64,000 nt of DNA from Actinomadura luteofluorescens (lineage in GTDB: Bacteria; Actinomycetota; Actinomycetes; Streptosporangiales; Streptosporangiaceae): positions 124,001 to 188,000 of the forward strand of contig NZ_JACCBA010000001.1 of NCBI RefSeq assembly GCF_013409365.1. The letters run 5' to 3'. Positions 17,285 through 25,763 of this stretch are shown here, one piece after another (position 1 is the stretch's first letter; every line of letters begins with the position of its first letter). The notes below the pieces were generated by a model. That model saw only the letters and a list, made by a program, of their open reading frames with translations, made no database searches and was not told the origin of the DNA. The position numbers and the translations under genes are program-made.

Positions 17285-19165
17285 ATGGGCGCCTACGCGG
17301 CCGCGTACGAACGCAGCATCGCCGATCCGACCCGCTTCTGGGGGCTGGCGGCACGGGACGTGCGGTGGCTCGTACCGCCGGACCGGGTGCTGGACGACGG
17401 GGCGCCGCCCTTCTACCGGTGGTTCACCGGCGGCGAGCTCAACACCTGCGACAACGCGCTGGACCGGCACGTCGAGGAGGGCCGCGGCGAGCAGGCCGCG
17501 CTGATCTACGACAGCCCCGTCACCGGGACCGTGCGGACCTACACCTTCCGGGAGCTGACCGGCCTCGTCGCGCGGTTCGCCGGGGCGCTGCGCGCGCAGG
17601 GCGTCGACCGCGGCGACCGCGTGGTCATCTACCTGCCGATGGTGCCCGAGGCGGTCATCGCGATGCTGGCGTGCGCGCGGCTCGGCGCCGTGCACTCGGT
17701 GGTCTTCGGCGGGTTCGCGGCGCGGGAGCTGGCCGTGCGCATCGACGACGCCCGCCCGAAGGCGGTCGTGTCGGCGTCCTGCGGCATCGAGGCGGGCCGG
17801 GTCGTCCCCTACAAGCCGCTGCTGGACCGGGCGCTGGAACTGGCCCGGCACAAGGTCGAGCGGTGCGTGATCCGGCAGCGCGAGCAGCTGCACGCCGACC
17901 TCGTTCGGCCGCGGGACGTGGAGTGGGACGAGGCGGTCGCGGCCGCCGAGCCCGCCGGGTGCGTGCCCGTCGCCGCCACCGACCCGCTCTACATCCTCTA
18001 CACCTCCGGCACGACCGGGCGGCCGAAGGGCGTCGTGCGCGACAACGGCGGGCACGCGGTGGCGCTGCGCTGGTCGATGGAGAACGTGTTCGGCGTGGGG
18101 CAGGGCGACGTCTTCTGGGCGGCCTCCGACGTCGGCTGGGTCGTCGGCCACTCCTACATCGTGTACGCGCCGCTGCTCACCGGCTGCACCACCGTGCTGT
18201 ACGAGGGCAAGCCGGTCGGGACGCCGGACGCGGGCGCGTTCTGGCGCGTCGCCGCGCAGCACCGGGTGAAGGCGCTGTTCACCGCGCCGACCGCGATCCG
18301 GGCGATCAAGAAGGAGGACCCCGAGGGCGCGCTGCTCGCCGGGCACGACCTGTCCGCCCTGGACACGCTGTTCCTCGCCGGGGAGCGCCTCGACCCCGAC
18401 ACCTACCGGTGGGCCTCGCGCGTCCTGGACCGCCCGGTGATCGACCACTGGTGGCAGACCGAGACCGGCTGGCCGATCGTGGCGAACCTGCGCGGGCTGG
18501 AGCCGATGCCGGTCAAGGCGGGGTCGCCGTCGGTGCCGGTGCCGGGGTACGACGTGCGGGTCCTCGGCCCGGACGGCTCCCCCGTCCCGCCGGGCGCCGA
18601 CGGCGACATCGCGATCCGGCTGCCGCTGCCGCCGGGCACGCTGCCCACGCTCTGGCAGGACGACGAGCGCTTCGTCGAGTCGTACCTGACGAGGTTCCCC
18701 GGCCACTACCTGACCGGCGACGGCGGGCACGTCGACGAGGACGGCTACGTCTGGGTGATGGGCCGCACCGACGACGTGATCAACGTGGCCGGGCACCGGC
18801 TGTCCACGGGGACGATGGAGGAGGTCGTCTCGTCCCATCCGGCCGTGGCCGAATGCGCCGTGATCGGCGTCCACGACCCGCTCAAGGGGCAGGTGCCGCG
18901 GGGGCTGGTCGTGCTCAAGAGCGGGATCCTGGCCGAGCCCGGCGAGGTGTGCGCCGAGCTGGTCGCGATGGTGCGCGAGCAGATCGGGCCCGTCGCCGCG
19001 CTCAAGGAGATCTCCGTCGTGCCCGCGCTGCCGAAGACGCGGTCGGGCAAGATCCTGCGGGGCGTGATGCGGGGCATCGCCGACGGGCAGGAGGTGTCCG
19101 TCCCGTCCACGATCGAGGACCCGGACGTGCTGGACGGCCTGCGCCCCGTCCTGCGCCGGGAATGA
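17285..19165 (+). CDS. prpE: Propionate--CoA ligase
   Basis: ATP-dependent synthetase making propionyl-CoA from propionate. It has 626 residues, close to PrpE length. The adenylate-forming P-loop is ILYTSGTTGRPKG. HWWQTETGWPI is the acid-discriminating motif typical of acetyl- and propionyl-CoA synthetases, and KTRSGKILRG near the C-terminus carries the acetylatable catalytic Lys. The open frame extends far upstream, but ATG 17285 has GGGAGG 6 nt before it and homologous sequence starts there. The product could feed methylmalonyl-CoA metabolism. Acetyl-CoA synthetase is the alternative, but the sequence is closer to PrpE. Confidence 0.88.
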   Translation: MGAYAAAYERSIADPTRFWGLAARDVRWLVPPDRVLDDGAPPFYRWFTGGELNTCDNALDRHVEEGRGEQAALIYDSPVTGTVRTYTFRELTGLVARFAGALRAQGVDRGDRVVIYLPMVPEAVIAMLACARLGAVHSVVFGGFAARELAVRIDDARPKAVVSASCGIEAGRVVPYKPLLDRALELARHKVERCVIRQREQLHADLVRPRDVEWDEAVAAAEPAGCVPVAATDPLYILYTSGTTGRPKGVVRDNGGHAVALRWSMENVFGVGQGDVFWAASDVGWVVGHSYIVYAPLLTGCTTVLYEGKPVGTPDAGAFWRVAAQHRVKALFTAPTAIRAIKKEDPEGALLAGHDLSALDTLFLAGERLDPDTYRWASRVLDRPVIDHWWQTETGWPIVANLRGLEPMPVKAGSPSVPVPGYDVRVLGPDGSPVPPGADGDIAIRLPLPPGTLPTLWQDDERFVESYLTRFPGHYLTGDGGHVDEDGYVWVMGRTDDVINVAGHRLSTGTMEEVVSSHPAVAECAVIGVHDPLKGQVPRGLVVLKSGILAEPGEVCAELVAMVREQIGPVAALKEISVVPALPKTRSGKILRGVMRGIADGQEVSVPSTIEDPDVLDGLRPVLRRE

Positions 19166-19194
19166 GGGCCGTTCCGGAGGGGGCGGGCCCCGCG

Positions 19195-19470
19195 TCACAG
19201 GTGGCGGCCGGTCCGTTTGGGCCAGAACGCCTCCACCAGGAGGACCGCGGCCACCGCGAGGAGGACCTGGAAGAGCGCCTCCCACAGGTTCCAGCCGCCC
19301 TCGCCGAGGCCGCACAGGTGGACCAGCCCGGTTCCGCCGAACGCCGCGACGACGCCGACCGCCACCAGCAGCCACGCCGGAATGTTCTCGCGGCCCGGCA
19401 CGACGAACCTGCCCAGGACGCCGATGACGGCGCCCAGGATCACGGCGGCCACGAGCCCGCCGATGGTCAT
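19195..19470 (-). CDS. GlsB/YeaQ/YmgE family small membrane protein
   Basis: A 91-residue inner-membrane protein with three hydrophobic helices. The glycine-rich first helix, GGLVAAVILGAVIGVLGR, and the following FVVPGRENIPAW are the signature of the transglycosylase-associated (YeaQ/YmgE) family. Members are linked to general stress but have no defined activity. It is convergent with prpE, 29 bp away, and lies 78 bp downstream of selD on the same strand. Confidence 0.85.
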   Translation of the reverse strand: MTIGGLVAAVILGAVIGVLGRFVVPGRENIPAWLLVAVGVVAAFGGTGLVHLCGLGEGGWNLWEALFQVLLAVAAVLLVEAFWPKRTGRHL

Positions 19471-19548
19471 GCCTCGCCTCCCCCGTCCCGATGGGGCCGT
19501 GCCGGGAACCTACCCCCGTCCCCGATCGGCGACACGGGGGCCGGGCGG

Positions 19549-20538
19549 CTAGCGGACGACGAGGGTGCGCCGCCCTCGGCCGACGAGCTCGCCGACGACG
19601 GGCGCGCCCGGGATCTCCCCGGCGACCAGCAGCCCGCCGGAGATCTGCGCGTCGGCGAGCAGCAGCCGCTCCTCCTCGGCGATCCGGCGGAAGTCGGCGT
19701 GCGGCGACACCCACGCCAGGTTGCGGCGGGTGCCGCCCGGCACGAACCCGTCCCGCACCGCGGCGCGCGCGCCGTCGAGGTAGGGGACGGCGGAGGCGTC
19801 CACGACGGCGGTGACGCCGCTCGCCCGCGCGAGCTTGTACAGGTGGCCGAGCAGCCCGAAGCCGGAGACGTCGGTGGCGCACGCGGCGCCGTGTTCGAGC
19901 GCGGCCAGGCCCGCCGCCGCGTTCAGCTCCGTCATGGCCGCGACCGCGTGCGGGAACACCTCCCCGGTCGCCCTGTGCCGGGCGTTGAGCGCGCCGACGC
20001 CGAGCGGCTTGGTCAGCGTGAGCGGCACGCCGGCACGGCCCGCGTCCAGCCGCAGCAGCCGGTCCGGGTCGGCGGTGCCGGTGACCGCGAGGCCGTACTT
20101 CGGCTCGGGGTCCTCGATGCTGTGCCCGCCGGCGATCGCGACGCCGGCCAGGGCCGCCGTGTCCCGCCCGCCGCGCAGCACCTCGCGGGCCAGCTCGGCG
20201 GGCAGCGCGTCGGCGGGCCAGCCGAGCAGGTTCAGGGCCATCAGCGGCACGCCCCCGACCGCGTAGACGTCCGACAGCGCGTCGGCGGCGGCGATGCGGC
20301 CCCAGTCGTAGGCGTCGTCGACGACGGGGGTGAAGAAGTCGGCGGTCGAGACGACGGCCCGGCCGCCCTCGAGGCGCAGCACGGCGGCGTCGTCTCCGTC
20401 GGGGCCGCCGACGAGGAGCGCGTCGTCTCCGCCGGTGAGGCCGGCCACGACCCGCTCCAGCTCCCCTGGCGGAATCTTGCTCGAGCCGCCGCCGCGCGCG
20501 TACTGCGTCAGGCGGGCCACGGGGGCGAGTCGGGTCAC
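19549..20538 (-). CDS. selD: Selenide, water dikinase homologue (SelD) lacking the catalytic Cys
   Basis: SelD makes selenophosphate from selenide and ATP, the Se donor for Sec-tRNA. The 329-residue protein is full length with a normal PurM-like fold: DDAAVLRLEGG, STADFFTPVVDD, the AGGHSIEDPEPKYGLAVTG block and ATDVSGFGLLGHL. The N-terminus should read GGGCACKIPPGEL or similar, with catalytic Cys or Sec before the invariant Lys. Here it reads GGGSSKIPPGEL. S19 and S20 replace the Cys-x-Cys, one residue is lost, and K21 is kept. I confirmed this on the DNA; no in-frame UGA is present. It resembles eukaryotic SPS1 paralogues, which lack the Cys/Sec and make no selenophosphate. The start is GTG 20538 behind a good promoter. 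Confidence 0.85.
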   Translation of the reverse strand: MTRLAPVARLTQYARGGGSSKIPPGELERVVAGLTGGDDALLVGGPDGDDAAVLRLEGGRAVVSTADFFTPVVDDAYDWGRIAAADALSDVYAVGGVPLMALNLLGWPADALPAELAREVLRGGRDTAALAGVAIAGGHSIEDPEPKYGLAVTGTADPDRLLRLDAGRAGVPLTLTKPLGVGALNARHRATGEVFPHAVAAMTELNAAAGLAALEHGAACATDVSGFGLLGHLYKLARASGVTAVVDASAVPYLDGARAAVRDGFVPGGTRRNLAWVSPHADFRRIAEEERLLLADAQISGGLLVAGEIPGAPVVGELVGRGRRTLVVR

Positions 20539-20544
20539 CGCTGA

Positions 20545-20574
20545 ATTTAACGCACAACTACCTCAAATGATCAA
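20545..20574 (-). promoter_or_regulatory. Probable selD promoter, leaderless
   Basis: On the minus strand, TTGATC (20569-20574) and TTAAAT (20545-20550) are separated by 18 bp in an unusually AT-rich patch. The -10 box ends 6 nt before the selD GTG, so transcription should start at or next to the start codon. No ribosome-binding site precedes the GTG, in line with this. Confidence 0.5.
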
Positions 20575-20727
20575 CAAACGGACGGTACCCACCCGGTCAC
20601 CGATCGCCGACCGGTCCCCGCGACCGGCCCGGAAAACCAGCGAACCCCTTGTCCGAACCCGGTTCGGCGTGATGCGATTTCCCCCCTGCAAGTCATCACT
20701 TACTCACCACCGACCATGAGGGGCGAC

Positions 20728-22569
20728 ATGGGGATCCAGGAACAGCGGGCCGACCTCGACCGGGCCGTGGCGGGGCGGACGATCTGCACCGCCCTCGCCG
20801 CGACCGCCGCGCGGCACGGCGCCAGGCCCGCCTACTCCGACCGGACCGGCGGCGAGTGGAGCACCCTCACCTGGGCGGACACCCGGACCCGCGCGCTGGA
20901 GACGGCCGCCGGGTTCGCCGCCCTCGGCCTGGAGCCCGGCGACGTCGTCGCGCTGATGATGCCGAACCGCTCCGAGCACGTGCTGGCCGACCTCGGCGCG
21001 GTGCACGCCGGCGGCGTCCCCACCACCGTGTACGCGACGCTCGCGCCCGATCAGGTCGCGTTCGTCGCCGGCCACTGCTCGGCCAGGTACGCCGTGCTGG
21101 ACGGCGCGGACCAGCTCGGCCGCTGGCTGCCCGTCCTGGACCGCCTCCCCGGCCTCCGCAAGATCATCGTGGTGGACGCCGGCGCCTGCCCGCCCGGCGA
21201 CCGCTTCCTCACCTGGGACGCCTTCACCGAGCTCGGCCGCCGGGAGCTGGCCGCCGACCCGCTCGCGATCGACCGGCGCTGGCAGGCGGTCGGGCCCGGG
21301 GACACCGTCACCCTCCTGTACACCTCCGGCACCACCGGCGACCCCAAGGGCGTCCTGATCACGCATTCGATGGTGCTGCACGAGGCGGAGATGGTCGAGC
21401 GCAGCTCCGTCCTGCCCGAGCACCCGGCCGGCGTCTCCTACCTGCCGTTCGCGCACATCGCCGACCGCGTGCTCAGCTACTACCTGCCGGTCCGGCTCGC
21501 CTCCCACGTCCACTTCTGCCCCGACCCGGCCCAGCTGACGACGATCCTCGGCGAGGTGCGGCCGCACTCCTTCTTCGGCGTCCCGCGCGTCTGGGAGAAG
21601 ATCATGGCCGGCATCCAGGCGGTGCTGTCCGCCGAGCAGGACGAGGCGAAGAAGCGGGCGGTCTCCGCCGCCCTGGACGCCGGCCGCGCCTACGTGGCGG
21701 CGCAGGAGCACGGCGGCACCCTCACCCCGCAGATCACCGAGGCCTTCGAGCGGGCCGACCAGGCGGTCCTCACCCCCATGCGCGCCCTGCTCGGCCTGGA
21801 CCGCGTCCGCCAGGCCTCCAGCGCCGCCGCGCCGCTGCCCGTCGAGGTGGCCCGGTTCTTCGCCGGGCTCGGCCTGAAGATCTTCGACGCCTACGGGATG
21901 ACGGAGACGACCGGCGCCATCACCGCCAACCTCGCCGACTCCTTCAAGCTCGGCACCGTCGGCCGCCCCTTCCCCGGCGTCGAGCTGAAGCTCGCCGACG
22001 ACGGCGAGATCCTCGTCCGCGGCGCCACCTGCACCCCCGGCTACCTGGACCGCCCCGACGCCACCGCCGACCTCATCGACGCCGACGGCTGGGTGCACAC
22101 CGGCGACGTCGGCCGCCTGGACGGGGACGGCTTCCTCACCGTCGTCGACCGCAAGAAGGAACTGATCATCACCGCGGGCGGCGAGAACATCGCCCCCTCC
22201 CTGGTCGAGAACCGGCTCAAGGAGCACCCGCTCATCGGCCAGGCCCTGGCCTTCGGCGACCGCCGCCCCTACGTCGTCGCGCTCATCACCCTCGACGGCG
22301 AGGTCGCGCCCGTCTGGGCGGCCGCCCACGGGGTCGACACCACCGACCTCGCCGCCCTCGCCGACCACCCGCTCGTCCTGGAGGAGGTCGCCCGGGCCGT
22401 CGAGGACGCCAACGCCCGGCTCGCGCGCGTCCAGCAGGTCAAGCGGTGGCGCCTGCTCACCGCCGAGTGGACCGCCGAGAGCGAGGAGCTCACCCCGACC
22501 CTCAAGCTGAAGCGCCGCGTCGTGCACACCAAGTACGCCGCCGACATCGACGCCCTCTACACCGGCTAA
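20728..22569 (+). CDS. Long-chain acyl-CoA synthetase (FadD15-like)
   Basis: Activates fatty acids to acyl-CoA through an acyl-adenylate. Of 613 residues, the P-loop is LLYTSGTTGDPKGV. DAYGMTETTGAI is the A5 adenylate motif, and GWVHTGDVGRLDGDGF precedes the hinge with DRKKELIITAGGENIAP, the long-chain FadD linker signature. The C-terminal lysine motif appears as TPTLKLKRR. I prefer ATG 20728 over ATG 20716 because GAGGGG lies 4 nt before it. The protein appears soluble or peripheral. The gene ends only 10 bp before tRNA-Sec, so its mRNA may run into the tRNA gene. Confidence 0.9.
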   Translation: MGIQEQRADLDRAVAGRTICTALAATAARHGARPAYSDRTGGEWSTLTWADTRTRALETAAGFAALGLEPGDVVALMMPNRSEHVLADLGAVHAGGVPTTVYATLAPDQVAFVAGHCSARYAVLDGADQLGRWLPVLDRLPGLRKIIVVDAGACPPGDRFLTWDAFTELGRRELAADPLAIDRRWQAVGPGDTVTLLYTSGTTGDPKGVLITHSMVLHEAEMVERSSVLPEHPAGVSYLPFAHIADRVLSYYLPVRLASHVHFCPDPAQLTTILGEVRPHSFFGVPRVWEKIMAGIQAVLSAEQDEAKKRAVSAALDAGRAYVAAQEHGGTLTPQITEAFERADQAVLTPMRALLGLDRVRQASSAAAPLPVEVARFFAGLGLKIFDAYGMTETTGAITANLADSFKLGTVGRPFPGVELKLADDGEILVRGATCTPGYLDRPDATADLIDADGWVHTGDVGRLDGDGFLTVVDRKKELIITAGGENIAPSLVENRLKEHPLIGQALAFGDRRPYVVALITLDGEVAPVWAAAHGVDTTDLAALADHPLVLEEVARAVEDANARLARVQQVKRWRLLTAEWTAESEELTPTLKLKRRVVHTKYAADIDALYTG

Positions 22570-22579
22570 GATCACCGCC

Positions 22580-22675
22580 GGAGGCGTGTGAGCGCCTGGT
22601 GGCCTCCCCGGCCTTCAAAGCCGACGGTCCCGAGGATCTCGGGACGGCGGGTTCGATTCCCGTACGCCTCCGCCA
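22580..22675 (+). tRNA. selC: tRNA-Sec (UCA anticodon)
   Basis: The 96-nt gene encodes its own CCA end. The acceptor stem is 8 bp (GGAGGCGT with ACGCCTCC), the length expected for bacterial tRNA-Sec. The anticodon loop CTTCAAA gives UCA, which reads UGA. A long variable arm has an 8-bp stem (GTCCCGAG with CTCGGGAC), as in class II tRNAs. The T arm is CGGG-TTCGATT-CCCG. The discriminator base is G before CCA. All parts needed for SerRS charging and SelA or SelB recognition look intact, in contrast to the altered SelB and SelD. Confidence 0.95.
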
Positions 22676-22679
22676 TCTC

Positions 22680-22699
22680 GCCCCCCGCGGGATGGGGGC
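22680..22699 (+). terminator. Hairpin after tRNA-Sec
   Basis: GCCCCC (22680-22685) pairs with GGGGGC (22694-22699) around an 8-nt loop, 4 nt downstream of the tRNA CCA end. There is no U-tract. It could stop transcription or mark the 3' processing boundary. Confidence 0.5.
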
Positions 22700-22722
22700 C
22701 GGGCGCGACGTAACGTGAGGGC

Positions 22723-22914
22723 ATGAGGCGTCGCAAGCTGGCCTACGGGATCATGATGGGGACGTGCCTCACCCTGTTCGTGCTGGCCTGGGCGGTCGTC
22801 CGGTTCTACTCGCACCCCGCGGCGATCGCGATGACGGTGGTCGCGCTGGTCATCCCGCCGTTCGCGGCGGTGGTGGCGAACTGGAACATCGACCGGACGG
22901 ACCGCCGTAGGTGA
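22723..22914 (+). CDS. DUF3099-like small membrane protein
   Basis: A 63-residue protein with a basic start (MRRRKLAY) and two hydrophobic helices (about 8-26 and 32-52), ending in NWNIDRTDRRR. It matches my memory of actinobacterial DUF3099. Function is unknown. Its stop overlaps the start of the next gene by 4 nt (GTGA), so the two membrane proteins are translationally coupled. Confidence 0.75.
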   Translation: MRRRKLAYGIMMGTCLTLFVLAWAVVRFYSHPAAIAMTVVALVIPPFAAVVANWNIDRTDRRR

Positions 22915-23537
22915 GCGGCCACGGGGTCGCGTGGGTGCTGGACCTCGCCGGGATCTTCGTGTTCGCCGTGTCGGGGGCGCTCGCGGCCGTCCGGCAGCGG
23001 CTGGACGTCGTCGGGATGGTGGTGCTGGCGGAGATCACCGCGCTCGGCGGCGGGATCCTGCGCGACCTGATCATCGGGGCCGTGCCCCCGGCGGCGTTCA
23101 CCGACCTCGGGTACGTGCTGGTGCCGATGGCGGCGTCGGCGCTGGTGTTCTTCTGGCATCCGCAGGTGACGCGGCTGCTGCCGGCGGTGCTGCTGTTCGA
23201 CGCGGCCGGGCTCGGGCTGTTCTGCGCGACCGGGACGGTCAAGGCGCTCGAGTACGGGCTCTCGCCGGTGCACGCGGTGCTGCTCGGCATCGTGACGGCG
23301 GTGGGCGGCGGCATCCTGCGCGACGTGCTGGCGGGCCGGATCCCGGCGGTGCTGTACGACCGGCAGCTGTACGCGGTGCCCGCGCTGCTCGGCGCGGCCG
23401 TGACGGCCGGCGCCGAGAGCGCGGGCCTGCACGGCGGCGCCGTCACCGCGGGCGCCGCCGCGCTGGCGTTCGGGCTGCGCGTCCTCGCGATGCGGCAGGG
23501 GTGGCGGGCGCCCCGCCCCCGCGGCGTGCCCGACTAG
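22911..23537 (+). CDS. Trimeric intracellular cation channel (TRIC) family protein
   Basis: A 208-residue, seven-helix membrane protein of the bacterial TRIC/UPF0126 group. Two internally repeated halves carry the hallmark glycine motif ITALGGGILRDLIIG and TAVGGGILRDVLAG, which line a K+-conducting pore in characterised members. The start is GTG 22911, overlapping the DUF3099 stop. The length is normal. K+ or another monovalent cation is the likely permeant. Its link to the neighbours is unclear. Confidence 0.9.
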   Translation: MSGHGVAWVLDLAGIFVFAVSGALAAVRQRLDVVGMVVLAEITALGGGILRDLIIGAVPPAAFTDLGYVLVPMAASALVFFWHPQVTRLLPAVLLFDAAGLGLFCATGTVKALEYGLSPVHAVLLGIVTAVGGGILRDVLAGRIPAVLYDRQLYAVPALLGAAVTAGAESAGLHGGAVTAGAAALAFGLRVLAMRQGWRAPRPRGVPD

Positions 23538-23790
23538 CTGTGTTTCGAAGTCCCGGCCCACTTCGCTCGCCTTGCGGCTGTGTTTCAACAGTCCCGGCCC
23601 ACTTCGCTCGCCTGGCGGCTGTGTTTTCACAGTCCCGGCCCACTTCGCTCGCCTGGCGGCTCGCTGCGTGACCTGGCCTGGGCGAACGCGGCATCGCTTC
23701 GCGATCTGGCCGGTGCCGCTCGCCTCCGGCTTCGCGGCACCGGCCAGGTCACGCGTTCGCGCGCGTGGCCGGGGCCACTTCGGGACGGGC
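23538..23790 (+). repeat. Dispersed structured intergenic repeat, copy B (three modules)
   Basis: Three tandem modules lie at 23538-23577, 23578-23618 and 23619-23659. Each is about 40 bp: CTGTGTTT, a short variable linker, AGTCCCGGCCCACTTCGCTC, then GCCTTGCGG or GCCTGGCGG. An arm to about 23790 contains GCGTGACCTGGCC, ATCGCTTCGCGAT, a 12-bp stem GGCCGGTGCCGC/GCGGCACCGGCC, and GGCCAGGTCACGC. Module 3 opens with a perfect hairpin CTGTG-TTTT-CACAG. It occupies most of the 320-bp gap between the TRIC gene and fdhD. The rest of the gap (23791-23857) shows nothing I can name. Copy A is its inverted counterpart. Confidence 0.88.
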
Positions 23791-23857
23791 CCTGGCCCCT
23801 CGGTGGCCGGGGCCTGGGCTTCGTTTGGGGCGGGTTTCCGGGGTACCGTCAACGGTC

Positions 23858-24670
23858 ATGGGGCGGATCACCGTGCGCAGGCCCGTGCTGCGGCTGAGCG
23901 CGTCCGGGCCGCCGGTGCGCCGGCCCGACACGCTCGCGGCCGAGGAGCCGCTGGAGATCCGCGTCGCCGGCAAACCGCTCACGATCACGATGCGCACGCC
24001 CGGGCACGACTTCGACCTGGTCGCCGGGTTCCTGGCGGCCGAGGGCGTGGTCGGCGGGGCCGGCGAGATCGCGGCGATGCGGTACTGCGCCGACACCGAG
24101 GAGCAGAACACCCTCGACGTGCTCCTGTCCCCCGGCGTGCCGCCGCCGGACGACTCCATGACGCGGGCGTTCACCACCACCAGCGCCTGCGGGGTGTGCG
24201 GCAAATCGAGCATCGAGGCGCTGCGCGCCGACCGGCCCTACGAGGTGGCGGCCGACCCGGTGCGGCTCACCCCGGCCGTGCTGGCGGCCATGCCGGAGCG
24301 GCTGCGCGAGGCGCAGCGCGTGTTCGACCGGACGGGCGGCCTGCACGCCGCCGGGCTGTTCGACGCCGAAGGCGAACTCCTGGCCGTGCGCGAGGACGTC
24401 GGCCGCCACAACGCCGTCGACAAGGTGATCGGGTGGGCCCTGCGGGAAGAGCGGCTGCCGCTGGCCGGAACGGTCCTCATGGTGAGCGGGCGCGCGTCGT
24501 TCGAGCTGACGCAGAAGGCGATGACGGCCGGCGTCCCGGTCCTGGCGGCGGTGTCGGCGCCGTCCTCCCTGGCGGTGGACCTCGCCGAGGACGCGGGGAT
24601 GACGCTCGTCGGCTTCCTGCGCGGCGAGACCATGAACGTCTACGCCGGGGCGGAGCGTATCGCCCTGTGA
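23858..24670 (+). CDS. fdhD: Formate dehydrogenase sulfurtransferase FdhD
   Basis: Carries sulfur from a cysteine desulfurase to the Mo-bisPGD cofactor of formate dehydrogenase, which is needed for activity. Of 270 residues, the reactive loop is [17 protein letters not shown] with C111 and C114. [20 protein letters not shown] and [13 protein letters not shown] are further conserved blocks. The open frame extends upstream into the repeat element, but sequence conservation starts at [12 protein letters not shown] (ATG 23858). With moaA and mobA it implies a formate dehydrogenase elsewhere in the genome. Confidence 0.93.
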   Translation: MGRITVRRPVLRLSASGPPVRRPDTLAAEEPLEIRVAGKPLTITMRTPGHDFDLVAGFLAAEGVVGGAGEIAAMRYCADTEEQNTLDVLLSPGVPPPDDSMTRAFTTTSACGVCGKSSIEALRADRPYEVAADPVRLTPAVLAAMPERLREAQRVFDRTGGLHAAGLFDAEGELLAVREDVGRHNAVDKVIGWALREERLPLAGTVLMVSGRASFELTQKAMTAGVPVLAAVSAPSSLAVDLAEDAGMTLVGFLRGETMNVYAGAERIAL

Positions 24671-24830
24671 GCGGCGCCACTTGTCACGCCGGGTCGAAAA
24701 CCGAGCGGTAACTTGTTGGGTTCCCCTCAAGAAACCGCGGCCCCGGCAGGAGTTGACTGCACTGCCAATGGCAAAGCGCGGCGCGGGGGCACGCCGCGGC
24801 CGGCCCGGACGCGTGGAAGGCGAGGACCGC

Positions 24831-25763
24831 ATGACGAGGCCCCAGGCGAGCGGCGGTACGGCGCCCGTCGACGAGCGCCATCCGCCGATCAAGCCGCGGC
24901 GCGTCTCCTTCGACTGGTCGCGGACCCCGCTGCACTGGGTCCCGGGCGACCCGGTCGCCACCCACATCATCAACTCCTTCCACATCGTCCTGCCCGAGGG
25001 CGAGAAGTGGTTCATCCAGTGCGTCAAGGACGCCCGCCCGCACATCCGGGACGAGCGGCTGCTGGAGGAGATCAAGGGCTTCATCGGGCAGGAGATGGTG
25101 CACGCCCGGTCCCACCAGGGCGTCCTGGACCAGATCCTGGGACGCGCCGGCATCGACGTCTCCAAGATCACCGACGCGGCAGGCCGGGGCAACGCCGAGC
25201 GCCCCTCGCAGATGGCGGCGCTGAAGGAGCGCAACCCGCGGGCATGGCGGCGCCGGTTGCGCTTCGAGCTGGCGGCGGTCGCCTCGATCGAGCACTACAC
25301 CGCCGTGCTCGGACAGTGGATCATGGACAACGACCGGCTCGACAAGGCCGGCGTGGACCCGACGATGCTGGACCTGCTGCGCTGGCACGGCGCCGAGGAG
25401 GTCGAGCACCGCTCGGTGGTGTTCGACGTCTACAAGGCCATGGGCGGCCGGTACCCGACCCGCGTCGCCGCGTGGGTCGTGTCGCTGTTCTTCCTGTACT
25501 GGGCGCTGATCGGCGGCTCGCTCTACCTGCTCAAGCAGGACCCGACGATCAAGCGGCGGGTGACCCCGCTGCGCGTCTACCGCTCCTACCGGCGGTCCGT
25601 CCGGCTCGGCCACGTGCCCGGCATCTTCCGGCTCCTGCTCGGTGAGGCGCCCGTCTACCTGAGGCCGGACCACCACCCGTCCAAGGTGTGCTCCACTCCC
25701 CGGGCGCTCGACTACCTCACGCATTCGCCCGCCGCGAAGGCCGCGGGTTACGACCCCTACTAG
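24831..25763 (+). CDS. Predicted metal-dependent hydrolase (PF10118-like)
   Basis: A 310-residue protein of the family called metal-dependent hydrolase, with no defined substrate. Paired motifs GQEMVHARSH and GAEEVEHRSVVFD, about 100 residues apart, look like the helices of a di-iron or ferritin-like site. One or two hydrophobic helices follow (AAWVVSLFFLYWALIGGSLY), so it may sit at the membrane. ATG 24831 follows GGAAGG at a fair distance; the open frame extends 50 codons upstream with poor composition. The 160 bp before it are partly AT-rich and may hold the promoter. It precedes, but is not overlapped with, an M24 peptidase gene. Confidence 0.75.
   Translation: MTRPQASGGTAPVDERHPPIKPRRVSFDWSRTPLHWVPGDPVATHIINSFHIVLPEGEKWFIQCVKDARPHIRDERLLEEIKGFIGQEMVHARSHQGVLDQILGRAGIDVSKITDAAGRGNAERPSQMAALKERNPRAWRRRLRFELAAVASIEHYTAVLGQWIMDNDRLDKAGVDPTMLDLLRWHGAEEVEHRSVVFDVYKAMGGRYPTRVAAWVVSLFFLYWALIGGSLYLLKQDPTIKRRVTPLRVYRSYRRSVRLGHVPGIFRLLLGEAPVYLRPDHHPSKVCSTPRALDYLTHSPAAKAAGYDPY

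Noticed and set aside
20470..20490. A Sec (UGA) codon hidden in selD
   Set aside because: The codons at the active site read GGC GGC GGC TCG AGC AAG; there is no TGA.
23538..23659. Tandem 40-bp repeats as a CRISPR array
   Set aside because: There are no unique spacers of regular length between repeats, only short linkers, and no cas genes lie in the window.
23765..23857. A longer FdhD starting inside the repeat element
   Set aside because: The extension is Gly/Arg/Pro-rich low-complexity sequence from the repeat, and the conserved FdhD sequence begins at 23858.
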